Source: Fusicatenibacter saccharivorans
GTDB taxonomy: Bacteria > Bacillota > Clostridia > Lachnospirales > Lachnospiraceae
Length of the DNA: 64,000 nt
Direction: 5' to 3'
Assembly: GCF_015557635.1 (NCBI RefSeq)
Contig: NZ_JADNOP010000004.1
Location: 62,001-126,000, forward strand
Shown: in pieces, positions 16,359 through 24,817 of the stretch
Layout of the letters: each line of letters begins with the position of its first letter
Position numbering within the stretch: the first letter of the stretch is position 1
Notes under the pieces: model-generated
Database searches by the model: none
Told to the model about the DNA's origin: nothing
The model's input: the letters and a program-made list of their open reading frames with translations, nothing else
Translations under genes and position numbers: made by a program

Positions 16359-18160
16359 CAGATATCTTCCTCCGTTTCCTGATAATACTGGCTCTGCACC
16401 TCAAACATATGCGCATACGATCCGCCAAGGGCAATCAGCTCATCGTGGGTTCCGCATTCTTTGATCTTTCCGTTTTCGAGAAACAGGATCGTATCGCAGA
16501 AGCGTGTCGATGCAAGACGGTGCGAGATGAAAAGCGCAGTCTTATTTTTCAGCAGTGTGCTGTAGGTTTCGTACATTTTATTTTCCGAGATTGCATCGAG
16601 CGCAGCCGTCGGCTCATCGAGCAGGAGCAGATGGCAATTTTTATAGAGTGCCCGCGCCATCATCAGTTTTTGCATTTCACCGCCGGAAAGCGTAATGCCG
16701 TCGTCCGCCATATCCTTGCCAAGATAGGTTTCTTCTTTCTGCGGCAGACTTGCAATTTTTTCCAAGAGTCCGGCGCGGATGAGTGCTTCTCGGCAACGGT
16801 TACGATCGGTCTCTTCCAGTGGGGAGCAGCTCACATTTTCTGCAATCGAAAACGAGAGTGCAAACGGGTCCTGAAAGACCGCCGCGATTGCTTTGTAATA
16901 CTGTGCCGGATTCAGACTGCCAAGGGGAATGCCGTTGATGGTGATATTCCCTTCCGTTGGCTGATATAGCCCGCAGATCAGCTTGACAATGGTGGATTTT
17001 CCGGCGCCGTTGATGCCGACAAGTGCCGTATGCTCGCCCGCATGGAGTGTAAAACTGACATCATCGAGGATCCTTTTATCGCCGCCCGGATGGGAAAACG
17101 AGACGTGGGAAAAGCAGATTTCCAGCGGTTTTTCTTCCGCAAGTTCCGGCCGGAACGGCAGCGTGTGGCCTGCAGGGAACGGGAGATCGAAGAATTCCCG
17201 CAGCCAGCGGATCTGCTCGAGACAGAGCACGGATTTGGAGAGCGCGGCGGTGATCTCGTTAAAATATGAAGAAAAACCGGAGACGGCACCGAGCGCAAGC
17301 ACAAAGCCGGATACGGTCATCGTGCCGTGGGATAGACGGTAAATCAGAAAGCCATAGCAGATTCCGTCGCGCAGAAGCTGTAGTGTAAGTGTCAGCAGAT
17401 CATTTGCAAAGTAGGCGCTGCGGATGCGGAACAGAATTTTCTGATACCGCTTGTTGAGCTGGCGATAAACACCATCGAGCCATCCGTTCAGCTGATACAG
17501 ACGGATATCCTTTCCGGCGGATGTGTTGTACGACTGTTTCTGGAAATAGCGCTGCGATACTTCAATTTCAGACAGATCGTCTCTGCGGCGGACTTCGTAA
17601 GAAGCCGCGCGGCGGTAGCTGAGAAACTGCAGAACCGAGAGCACAAGCAGCAGAAGAATGATAGCCGGATGGACGGTTCCGATCAGTCCTGCGTAGAGAA
17701 TCAGCCCAAGAAACGAAGAATAAATTGTGACATCGTATCGGAACATGCCTTCCACGCCGACCCAGTTGCTGCAGGTGGCTCCGACGGCTTTTTCGGCGAG
17801 CTGCAGCGTTTTTGGTTCTGTCAGAACCGCATAATCTATCTGCATGAAATGACAGAGAAGGCGGCGCGTAAAAAAGCCGGTCCGGAATTCGGTATACTGC
17901 CAGGCGTTCCGCGATTGCAGAAAGGTGTGGCTGACAAAAACAACGGCATAGCAAAGAAAGAGAACGAGCGTTCCAAGTGCAAATCCGGAAAAGCCGCTGC
18001 TCTGTTCCAGAAACAGGAGAATCCCGGCAGGAAGCAGAATCCCGAAAAAGCCGGTGAGCACCTGTGAGACGATTTCGAGTGCCTGAAAGAGAAACGGCTT
18101 TTTGCTGTAATGCCACAGCTCCCGATGAATATAAATGTAGTTAGACCATAATGAATACAT
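16358..18160 (-). CDS. ABC exporter subunit (permease-ATPase fusion), first gene
   Basis: A 600-residue half-transporter with an N-terminal membrane domain and a C-terminal ATPase with Walker A GINGAGKST, signature LSGGEMQK, Walker B LLLDEPTAALDA and the switch histidine in ISHRLAS. The start at 18160 has AGGAGG upstream; a longer in-frame version to 18292 has none. It is coupled to the following gene by a one-base overlap. A terminator separates it from the two-component genes upstream, so control by that LytTR regulator is plausible but not shown. Confidence 0.93.
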   Translation of the reverse strand: MYSLWSNYIYIHRELWHYSKKPFLFQALEIVSQVLTGFFGILLPAGILLFLEQSSGFSGFALGTLVLFLCYAVVFVSHTFLQSRNAWQYTEFRTGFFTRRLLCHFMQIDYAVLTEPKTLQLAEKAVGATCSNWVGVEGMFRYDVTIYSSFLGLILYAGLIGTVHPAIILLLLVLSVLQFLSYRRAASYEVRRRDDLSEIEVSQRYFQKQSYNTSAGKDIRLYQLNGWLDGVYRQLNKRYQKILFRIRSAYFANDLLTLTLQLLRDGICYGFLIYRLSHGTMTVSGFVLALGAVSGFSSYFNEITAALSKSVLCLEQIRWLREFFDLPFPAGHTLPFRPELAEEKPLEICFSHVSFSHPGGDKRILDDVSFTLHAGEHTALVGINGAGKSTIVKLICGLYQPTEGNITINGIPLGSLNPAQYYKAIAAVFQDPFALSFSIAENVSCSPLEETDRNRCREALIRAGLLEKIASLPQKEETYLGKDMADDGITLSGGEMQKLMMARALYKNCHLLLLDEPTAALDAISENKMYETYSTLLKNKTALFISHRLASTRFCDTILFLENGKIKECGTHDELIALGGSYAHMFEVQSQYYQETEEDI

Positions 18161-18248
18161 AAAGACCTCCTCTGTCACATGTCTTTCGTGAACTGTAGTT
18201 ATCCTACCATATTCATGCAAAACACGGGGGAAAAGTACGTAAATGGAA

Positions 18249-18287
18249 CAAAAAAGAACGCGAACAGCAAAAAAAGTGTTCACGTTC
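18249..18287 (-). terminator. Terminator of the GHKL kinase operon
   Basis: On the minus strand GAACGTGAACA pairs with TGTTCGCGTTC with one mismatch and is followed by TTTTTTG. It lies between the kinase gene (ends 18345) and the ABC genes (start 18160). Confidence 0.7.
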
Positions 18288-18344
18288 TGCAAAATTTTTC
18301 TGTAGAATCATCGGACAAAATCAAAAAATTCTGGAAAGAGCTTT

Positions 18345-19004
18345 TTACAGCGGCAGCATAATCTCCGTCACGAAAACGCCGGGCTCGTTCTGCCGGTTGA
18401 TATATCCTTCGTACTTTTCCACAACAAGATTGATCCGTTTCAGCCCATGCCCGTGATTTCCGCGCTTCGTGGTGATATACTCGCTGTCCAGCTTCCGCAC
18501 AGTATCCTTTGTTGCATTCGTAACGGAAATATACAGCTGGTTTTTCAGCACACCAATATAAAGCCGGATATAGGGATCCGCAAGGCCCTCGCATGCTTCC
18601 ACCGCATTGTCAATCAGATTTCCGATCAGCGCGCAGAGATCAATATCACTCACCGTAAGATTGGCCGGGCAGGCTGCCTTGTAATCCACGCGGATGCCGT
18701 TCTTTTCGGCGAGTGAAATTTTGGAATTTAAAATCGCATCGAGATTCACATTCCCCGAGTCGCAGAGCTGGTTGACCTGATCGAGATCATTTTCGAGCAG
18801 CCCGAGATATTCCTGCAGCTTATCATACTGTCCCATCTCAACATATGCCTTCATTGACTGCAGATGATTGTGGTAATCATGGCGCCAGCCGCGCATTGTC
18901 AGATAGATATTCTGCACTTCCTCGACCTGGCGGGCGAGAAGCTGGTTCTGGTATTCGATATTTTTGCGTTCCAGATAATGGGATAAAAATGGAATGTGCG
19001 CCAT
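18345..19004 (-). CDS. GHKL-type sensor histidine kinase without membrane domain
   Basis: A 219-residue protein with the H-box WRHDYHNHLQ near residue 42, an N-box NLIDNAVEAC and the G-box HGHGLKRINL of the GHKL family, the type that partners LytTR regulators. The usual multi-helix membrane sensor is missing: the protein begins with a short soluble coiled region. A GAGGTGAT site precedes the ATG at 19004. It lies 51 bases after the LytTR regulator in the same operon. It may sense a cytosolic signal or be a shortened form. Confidence 0.88.
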   Translation of the reverse strand: MAHIPFLSHYLERKNIEYQNQLLARQVEEVQNIYLTMRGWRHDYHNHLQSMKAYVEMGQYDKLQEYLGLLENDLDQVNQLCDSGNVNLDAILNSKISLAEKNGIRVDYKAACPANLTVSDIDLCALIGNLIDNAVEACEGLADPYIRLYIGVLKNQLYISVTNATKDTVRKLDSEYITTKRGNHGHGLKRINLVVEKYEGYINRQNEPGVFVTEIMLPL

Positions 19005-19055
19005 GAAACATCACCTCGGTTCGTTCGGAATTGGAAATTAAAAAATGCAAAACCT

Positions 19056-19796
19056 TTAAAACGCATTCGGCCGGTAAAACTGCAGGAACGCATGGTTGAG
19101 TGATGCATAGCATCCGCGGCTGACCGGAATTTTTGTTCCGTCCGACAAGAGACATTCCGTCCGCGTGATCCGCTCCACATGAGCGAGATTCACAAGATAA
19201 CTCCGGTGTGCGGCCGCAAAACATTCCCCCGTCTCACCAGAAGCCTGCCATGCGGCAGAAAGTTCTTCGCGGAACTCCGACAGATTTTTCTTAAAAGTTT
19301 CCATTCCGGCGGCTGTATGCAGCGTCAGATAATGATTATCGGATTCCACAAAAAGCAGGTCGGAGAGAAACAGCTTCTGCGTCTCCCCGCCAAGTGAAAG
19401 CAGCAGATGCGGCTTTTCCTGTCCGCGCATCGCCTGCAGCTCCTCGAGCAGCGGAAACAGTGTATCCTCTGTCACCGGCTTTAAGAGATACCGGAACGCC
19501 TGCACCTCATATCCTTCGAAAACATATTCTTTATGATTCGTCAGAAAGAGAATCGGCACCTCACTGTCCGTTTCACGGATTTTCCGCGCCAGCGCCATGC
19601 CGTCCATTCCGCCGAGATCAATATCGAGAAAGATGAGATCAAACGGATACGAGCCGGGATACTGGAACAGAAAAGCGGCGGAGTCTGAAAAGGCTTCCAC
19701 GGTCAGAGGAAGCCTTTTTCGCTCCGCAAAGGTGCGGAGCAGCAGTTCCATCCGGGAACGCTGCGCCGGTTCATCTTCGCAGTAAGCAATTCTCAT
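19056..19796 (-). CDS. LytTR family response regulator
   Basis: A 246-residue protein with a receiver domain (CEDE acidic pocket, phospho-acceptor in IFLDIDLGGMDG, conserved lysine in LLKPV) and a C-terminal LytTR DNA-binding domain (FVESDNHYLTLHT, AHRSYLVNLAHVERI, VSRGCYASLNHAF). I chose the ATG at 19796, one base after the stop of the upstream esterase gene; a GTG at 19805 that overlaps that gene is also possible. It pairs with the GHKL kinase downstream. Such pairs often control peptide production, export or immunity. Confidence 0.9.
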   Translation of the reverse strand: MRIAYCEDEPAQRSRMELLLRTFAERKRLPLTVEAFSDSAAFLFQYPGSYPFDLIFLDIDLGGMDGMALARKIRETDSEVPILFLTNHKEYVFEGYEVQAFRYLLKPVTEDTLFPLLEELQAMRGQEKPHLLLSLGGETQKLFLSDLLFVESDNHYLTLHTAAGMETFKKNLSEFREELSAAWQASGETGECFAAAHRSYLVNLAHVERITRTECLLSDGTKIPVSRGCYASLNHAFLQFYRPNAF

Positions 19797-19797
19797 G

Positions 19798-20703
19798 TTA
19801 TTCACCCAAACATTTTTTGAAGAAGTTATCGTAAACGGTAATCATTTCCTCGGTCCAGAATGCTGCACCGCCGTGGTCTGCGCCGCGAAGAAGATACAGC
19901 TGTACATCTTTTCCGGCATCCTTTAATGCGTGGTAGAGATCGACACTCTGCTGGCAGAACACCATCGTGTCCTTGGTGCCGTGTGCGATCAGCATCGGCG
20001 GGAAATCCTCGTTCACGTATGTTTTGGAGCAGGCTGCCTTAGCCTCCTCAAGATGCTCGGTGATGTCATAGCCCATCAGCATGCCCTCCGGGCTGTCTGG
20101 TTTCTGATGGTTCAGCGTTATCGGATAGCCGTACGGCAGTGTCACATCAACAGCTCCGTACAGATCGATAATACCGCATACCTCGCAGCTTTCCTCATTG
20201 ATCGGCTCGTCAAGTTTTCCGCTCTTTGCGGTCATGCCGGCAACGGAAGAAACCTGTCCGCCGGAAGAATCTCCCATCAGGAACATCTGCGATGGATTCA
20301 GCTTGTATTCCTCCGCATGCGCACGCAGAAAACGTACCGCATTTTTTGCGTCGATGATCTGCGCTGGGAAATGTGCGATTCCGCTGTGACGGTATTCGAC
20401 GATTGCAACAACGTAGCCGCGCTGCGCCAGACGGGCGATCATGCCGACCTTCTGGTAGACATACTGTTTCATCCAGGCGGATCCCTGAATAAATGTGATG
20501 CACGGCCAGGTGCGCTCCGGGTGCGCCATCTGGAATGGTGTGAAAATTTCCAGATGAAGATTGTGCGCCTCGTCGTAGACAACTTCATGCGCATAGCGGA
20601 TCTCAATTTCCTCTCCGGTCACCGGAATTTCCACGGCGCCGTCTACCGCGTCTGTGTAGTCCGGCATTGTCTCATACGTGTAGTTTGATGGTTCAATGAT
20701 CAT
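19798..20703 (-). CDS. Alpha/beta hydrolase (esterase/acetylesterase type)
   Basis: The 301-residue protein has the esterase fold: oxyanion-loop FIQGSAW, nucleophile elbow GDSSGG near residue 144, and the acid and histidine in HGTKDTMV and GADHGG. This is the BD-FAE/hormone-sensitive-lipase-like group that removes acyl or acetyl groups from carbohydrates or small esters. There is no signal peptide, so it is cytosolic. AAAGGAGG precedes the ATG. The LytTR gene starts within a base of its stop, so the enzyme is encoded in a signalling operon, which is unusual. Confidence 0.9.
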   Translation of the reverse strand: MIIEPSNYTYETMPDYTDAVDGAVEIPVTGEEIEIRYAHEVVYDEAHNLHLEIFTPFQMAHPERTWPCITFIQGSAWMKQYVYQKVGMIARLAQRGYVVAIVEYRHSGIAHFPAQIIDAKNAVRFLRAHAEEYKLNPSQMFLMGDSSGGQVSSVAGMTAKSGKLDEPINEESCEVCGIIDLYGAVDVTLPYGYPITLNHQKPDSPEGMLMGYDITEHLEEAKAACSKTYVNEDFPPMLIAHGTKDTMVFCQQSVDLYHALKDAGKDVQLYLLRGADHGGAAFWTEEMITVYDNFFKKCLGE

Positions 20704-20763
20704 GTGTAAAAACCTCCTTTTTCTAAAACCCCTTTTTCGGTCCGAAACAGCAATCCACAGGAT

Positions 20764-22152
20764 TTACAATTTCTTCGACTCCTCATATGATTTTAACTCG
20801 GAAAGCGCCTCACCTGCAAGTGGATACAGTGCAATAATGTTGAAAATTGTCATCAGCCCGATACCGACATCACCGAGATCCCACACAAACGTGTAAGCGG
20901 CAATTCCTCCGATAAACAGCATCACAAGTGCCAGAACCTTGTAAGCGGTCTGGAAACACCACTTGTCACCGAACAGGTAGGCAACGTTGCTTCTTGCATA
21001 GAACAAAATGCCAAGGAACGTGGAAAAGCTGAACAAAAACAGCGTAAGTGCGATAAAAATCACACCGAATTTTCCCAGATGATACTGCATGGCGGTCTGC
21101 AAGAGATCCATGCCGGAAAGGCCATTAATCAGATCCTTTGGTGCAAGCAGCATAATCATTGCGGTGCAGCTGCAGATGACGATTGTGTCAACAAAAACGC
21201 CGAGCGCCTGTACAAGGCCTGCTTTGGCCGGGCGGTCACATTCTGCGGCGGCAGCGGCGCATGGAGCGGAGCCGGAACCGGCTTCATTCGAAAACAGACC
21301 ACGCTTTACACCGTTCATCAGAACAGCACCAAAACCGCCGGCTGCCATCTGACGAAGTCCGAAGGCTTCCTCAAAAATGCGTGCAAACACAGAAGGAATC
21401 TGACGGAAGTTGACTGCGATGATAAACAGTGTGATAAAGAAATAGCAGACTGCCATGACAGGAACTACAAAATCCAGCACCTTTACGGTTGCATTTTTCC
21501 GCAGTACGATGATTGCAGAAAGAATCACCAGCATGATACTGGTGTAAAGCGGCGGAATGGAAAATGCATTTTTAAAAGAAGAAGCTACGGAATTGCTGAT
21601 TACCTGACTGATGCCGCACCAGCAGATCAGGCCGGCAATGGCGAACAGGACAGCCGGCAGAACGTATCGTTTTTTCTTCTTGAGGTGGTCTTCAACCAGA
21701 TCGTGAATGTAGTAGGCAGGACCGCCGCGGTAGCCGCCGTACAGAGGATCTTCTTCTTTGTGAAGCTGTGCGAGCGTAGCTTCGATAAACGCGGTAGACG
21801 AGCCGATGATAGCCGTCACCCACATCCAGAACACAGCACCTGCGCCTCCGGCGGAGACTGCAGCGACAACGCCGACCAGATTTCCCATACCGACACGCGT
21901 TGCGGTGGAAACGATCAGTGTCTGAAAAGAAGAAAGGCTGCTTTTTTCATTTTTCTTTTCCGACAGGGCACGGATCATGTCCGGGAACAGACGGATGGGA
22001 AGGAAACGTGTCCGGATCGTAAAATAGATGCCAGTTGGGATCAGCAGAAGAATCAGAAGGGAGATTCCGAGACTGCCGCCGCCCGGGAGCGGAATCGTAA
22101 AAAGATCGCCCCAGAGAAAGTTGTAGACTGTGGTGATGAGATTGACAATCAT
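20764..22152 (-). CDS. Alanine or glycine:cation symporter (AGCS family)
   Basis: The protein of about 462 residues has 10-11 membrane helices and AGCS signatures: TRVGMGNLVGVVAAVSAGGAG-like sequence in the first third, and GVKRGLFSNEAGSGSAPCAAAA in the middle. It imports alanine or glycine with Na+ (or H+). The ATG at 22152 is preceded by AGGG at 12 bases; an in-frame ATG at 22170 lacks any site. It ends 60 bases before the esterase gene start on the same strand and could be co-transcribed with it. Confidence 0.93.
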   Translation of the reverse strand: MIVNLITTVYNFLWGDLFTIPLPGGGSLGISLLILLLIPTGIYFTIRTRFLPIRLFPDMIRALSEKKNEKSSLSSFQTLIVSTATRVGMGNLVGVVAAVSAGGAGAVFWMWVTAIIGSSTAFIEATLAQLHKEEDPLYGGYRGGPAYYIHDLVEDHLKKKKRYVLPAVLFAIAGLICWCGISQVISNSVASSFKNAFSIPPLYTSIMLVILSAIIVLRKNATVKVLDFVVPVMAVCYFFITLFIIAVNFRQIPSVFARIFEEAFGLRQMAAGGFGAVLMNGVKRGLFSNEAGSGSAPCAAAAAECDRPAKAGLVQALGVFVDTIVICSCTAMIMLLAPKDLINGLSGMDLLQTAMQYHLGKFGVIFIALTLFLFSFSTFLGILFYARSNVAYLFGDKWCFQTAYKVLALVMLFIGGIAAYTFVWDLGDVGIGLMTIFNIIALYPLAGEALSELKSYEESKKL

Positions 22153-22273
22153 GTTTTCAAAAACCCTCATTTCAAAATATTTGCGGCACTGTGAAACGTC
22201 AAAGCATAAAAGCACCGTTACCTGCTATTATATCGGTTTCTGTTTGGAATGTAAAGAAGGGAAGAGAAAAGAT

Positions 22274-22327
22274 AAGAGGCAAATATCAGCTTTTTCCGAA
22301 ACCAGAAAAAGTTGATATCTGCCTCTT
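22274..22327 (-). terminator. Terminator after mgtE
   Basis: A long, nearly perfect stem pairs 22274-22296 (AAGAGGCAAATATC...) with 22305-22327 (...GATATCTGCCTCTT) including CTTTTTC/GAAAAAG. The minus strand continues with T-rich sequence. It separates mgtE from the symporter gene. Confidence 0.85.
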
Positions 22328-22353
22328 AAAAATTTTTCAGTCGTATCAAAAGA

Positions 22354-23748
22354 TCAGCCTGCGAGATGCAGCATCTCGATCAGGAACAGCCAGCTCAGGC
22401 CATAGAATGTAACAACAGCGACAAGGTCGTTGACCGTCGTGATGAGCGGACCGGAAGCAACCGCCGGATCGATGTGGATCTTTTTGAAGAACAGCGGAAT
22501 GCAGGTGCCGACTGCACTGGAAATCAGCATTGCCAGCAGCAGTGCGATGCCGATGCAGGCGGAAACGGAAAATGCGAACATCATGGTCTTTCCCTTGAAT
22601 AAGAAGATGAAAAGTCCGATGACAGCAAAGGACAGAACACCAAGCAGAAGACCATTGCAGAAACCGATGCGCATTTCCTTGAAAACAAGCTGTAATTTCT
22701 GTTTTCCGGTCAGGGACTCATCCATCAGGACACGGATGGTAACAGCCAGGGACTGGGTACCAACGTTTCCGGCCATGTCAAGGATCAGGGACTGGAAGGT
22801 CATGATGATCGGAAGGGTTGTGACAACCTGTTCGAAAATACCGACTACAGAAGAAACCAGCATGCCAAGACCGAGCAGGATGATCAGCCATGGAAGACGT
22901 TTTTTCATACTGTCTTTTAACGGCTCTTTTAAATCCTCCTCTGCGGTCAGACCTGCGAACATCGCGTAGTCCTCACCCATCTCATCATCAACCAGGTCGA
23001 TGATGTTTGATGATGTGATGACACCGAGCAGGCGGTTGTCATTGTCGAGGACCGGAATAGAATCCTCGGAATAATCCTTCAGTTCTTCGATACACTCGTT
23101 GATCGGCTCCTCTGCATATACGTACGGGTAAGAAGTTACGGTCAGATCCTCGAGCGTCTCGTCGCGTCTTGCGATGATCAGGTTTTTCAGATCGATCGCT
23201 CCGTAAAATTTCTGCTGCGCATTGACAACAAAGATGGTAGAGATGTTGTCGTTCTTTGCGGCCTGATCGATCAGGCTGCTCATCGCCTGTTTGACATTCA
23301 GATCCTCGCGGATGATGATGCAGTTTGTCGTCATGCGGCTGCCGATTTCATCTTCATCGAAGGAGGCGATCATCTCAATATCGTGGCGTACTTCCGGATC
23401 GAGCAGTTCGATCAGAAGTTTTTTCTTTGCTTTGTCGAGTTTCTGCAGAACCTCGGCCAGTGCATCGGTCTCCATTTTGGAGAGGATGGAAGCGGCTTTT
23501 TTGACATCCATCTCTTCGAGGTACTCGGCTACGTTGTCGGATTCAGCATACTCAAAAATATCGGACAGCATGTCCGTGTCCAGAATGCGGTACAGTTTGC
23601 ATCGCTCCGGAACCGTTAAAAGCGGCAGAACATCTGCCAGGTCATTTTCGTGGTAATCTTCCAGGCGGCTGCCCATGACAGCCGGAGAAGAGTTACTGCG
23701 GATTGTATCCAGGATCTCCTGGGTATAATCCTGTACTCGTTTTTCCAT
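22354..23748 (-). CDS. mgtE: Magnesium transporter MgtE
   Basis: The protein of 464 residues follows the MgtE plan: an N-terminal helical superhelix domain (to about 130), two CBS domains (MTTNCIIIREDLNVKQAM and VTSYPYVYAEEPINECIEE regions) that close the channel when Mg2+ is plentiful, a linker helix, and five membrane helices forming the pore. The ATG at 23748 has GGAGG 11 bases upstream; the ATG at 23766 is an alternative six codons longer without a clear site. A roughly 380-base leader with possible attenuation lies upstream. Confidence 0.95.
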   Translation of the reverse strand: MEKRVQDYTQEILDTIRSNSSPAVMGSRLEDYHENDLADVLPLLTVPERCKLYRILDTDMLSDIFEYAESDNVAEYLEEMDVKKAASILSKMETDALAEVLQKLDKAKKKLLIELLDPEVRHDIEMIASFDEDEIGSRMTTNCIIIREDLNVKQAMSSLIDQAAKNDNISTIFVVNAQQKFYGAIDLKNLIIARRDETLEDLTVTSYPYVYAEEPINECIEELKDYSEDSIPVLDNDNRLLGVITSSNIIDLVDDEMGEDYAMFAGLTAEEDLKEPLKDSMKKRLPWLIILLGLGMLVSSVVGIFEQVVTTLPIIMTFQSLILDMAGNVGTQSLAVTIRVLMDESLTGKQKLQLVFKEMRIGFCNGLLLGVLSFAVIGLFIFLFKGKTMMFAFSVSACIGIALLLAMLISSAVGTCIPLFFKKIHIDPAVASGPLITTVNDLVAVVTFYGLSWLFLIEMLHLAG

Positions 23749-23782
23749 TTTTTCGTTATCCTCCATTCTTTTTTTTGACAGC

Positions 23783-23820
23783 AGAAAAAAACATGCGTGC
23801 TGTCGGTGCGAAAAAGCATG
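23783..23820 (-). terminator. Candidate regulated terminator just before mgtE
   Basis: On the minus strand AACATGC (from 23820) pairs with GCATGTT (to 23788), followed by a run of T. It ends about 35 bases before the mgtE start, so it must be bypassed for expression. Confidence 0.55.
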
Positions 23821-23852
23821 TTGGAACCCTCACAGGGCAGTAAAAGCACACG

Positions 23853-23888
23853 AAAAAAGAACCAGAGAATTACGTTTCAAAACTGGTT
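23853..23888 (-). terminator. Candidate upstream terminator in the mgtE leader
   Basis: On the minus strand AACCAG and CTGGTT form a 6-bp stem followed by CTTTTTT. Stem is short and the loop is 17 bases, so strength is uncertain. Confidence 0.45.
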
Positions 23889-23944
23889 TGGATCATGTGT
23901 CTTACTTCGGGTTTTCATAGGATAAGAAGGGAAAATATTTAAGA

Positions 23945-24037
23945 TTAAAGCAGGACAGAAGGATGGCCGTCATCCTGCATATTTTCCGGTTCCCGTCCTA
24001 TGCTGGTACTTCGCCCATGAGAATCACAACTATCCAT
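23945..24037 (-). CDS. Possible 30-residue leader peptide upstream of mgtE
   Basis: Begins MDSCDSHGRSTS and contains an acidic, proline-bearing stretch (EPENMQDDGHP) before ending SVLL. AGGTGA stands about 8 bases before the ATG. Acidic and proline-rich leader peptides are known to sense low Mg2+ in enterobacterial mgtA and mgtC leaders; here this is only an analogy. The same bases could instead belong to a folded aptamer and not be translated. Confidence 0.35.
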   Translation of the reverse strand: MDSCDSHGRSTSIGREPENMQDDGHPSVLL

Positions 24038-24136
24038 TCTGTTCACCTGCCTTTTTTTAGAAATTTTTTGATCAAACAGCCGTTTTTGCCGGTCTGTTTC
24101 GCTTGAAATACGGGATTCAAAAATCATCCCTCAAGT

Positions 24137-24165
24137 ATTCTAACTGCTTTCCAGAAAAAAATCAA
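24137..24165 (-). promoter_or_regulatory. Promoter of the mgtE transcript
   Basis: On the minus strand TTGATT (24165-24160), a 17-base spacer and TAGAAT (24142-24137). Transcription would start near 24130, giving a leader of about 380 bases. The -35 box abuts the end of the GGDEF remnant. Confidence 0.65.
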
Positions 24166-24168
24166 TTC

Positions 24169-24576
24169 CTATTTTGGTAAAATTTTCGCAACATTCTTAT
24201 CTCGTTTCTGTTTCTCCTCGTAAAGCATTGCATCCGCATGCGCGAGCATCTCCTGAAGTGTGGATTCCGTATCGCCGGGAAGCAGATAAAAGCTGGTGGA
24301 AACGGTAATATTATATGCTTTTTCGCTCGTTCTATTAAAGAGGTCGAAAGCAGAGTGCAGGGTCCGATACAGATCCACGGACATCGCTGCGCCAGAGCAC
24401 GGCACAAGGCATACAAATTCATCGCCGCCGATGCGTCCGCAGACACCGCGTTTCCCGAAGGAATCCTGCAGAAACTGTCCGGTGAGGCGGATAGAGAAGT
24501 CCCCTTCTTCATGGCCGTACCGGTCATTGATAATCTTTAAATTATTGAGATCCGCATAGACGGCAAGCAGGATGTG
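24169..24576 (-). pseudogene. 5'-truncated GGDEF (diguanylate cyclase) domain
   Basis: Reading the minus strand, an open frame starts directly after a TAG and gives LAVYADLNNLKIINDRYGH, CGRIGGDEFVCLVP with an intact GGDEF motif, and an end LAHADAMLYEEKQKRDK. About 135 residues are present. The first strand of the domain and any sensor region are missing and no start codon with a ribosome site is seen. It looks like the surviving 3' part of a cyclic-di-GMP synthase gene. Sequence upstream of 24577 is unrelated. Confidence 0.8.
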
Positions 24577-24817
24577 CTAAGAAAATAATTGCAATTGTCT
24601 AAAAAATGTTTGAGCTCTGAATTCACAGACAAAACTTTATAGAAACTTAAGATTTTCCTTTGCGGACCTAAAGATTCCTTTGGTACAGTAAGGATGAAAA
24701 CAAAAGACATCTGGCAACTTGAGGGAATTTGCGGTACAATCATCTTTGAATCATGTGGGAGGTCCGGCGCGGAAAAAAGTGCCGGAAAAGAAAAAATGAA
24801 AGGTGGAGAAAGAAGAA

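Larger units (their letters stand above)
23749..24130 (-). promoter_or_regulatory. Long attenuator-like leader of mgtE
   Basis: Reading towards mgtE from the promoter at 24137-24165, the leader holds a possible 30-codon leader ORF, a hairpin overlapping its end, two intrinsic-terminator-like hairpins (23853-23888 and 23783-23820), and an alternative stem GACAGCA (23796-23802) with TGCTGTC (23775-23781) that cannot coexist with the second terminator. This is the layout of a transcription attenuator. I see no M-box consensus (AGGTGAGGCTCC). Confidence 0.5.

Noticed and set aside
21079-22194. 371-codon plus-strand frame opposite the alanine symporter
   Set aside because: The minus-strand gene has clear AGCS motifs and membrane helices; the plus frame is a Cys/Asp/His-rich mirror without a ribosome site.
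23749-24130. M-box (ykoK) magnesium riboswitch upstream of mgtE
   Set aside because: The conserved M-box core (AGGTGAGGCTCC and partner elements) is not present; only AGGTGA occurs, used here as a possible ribosome site.
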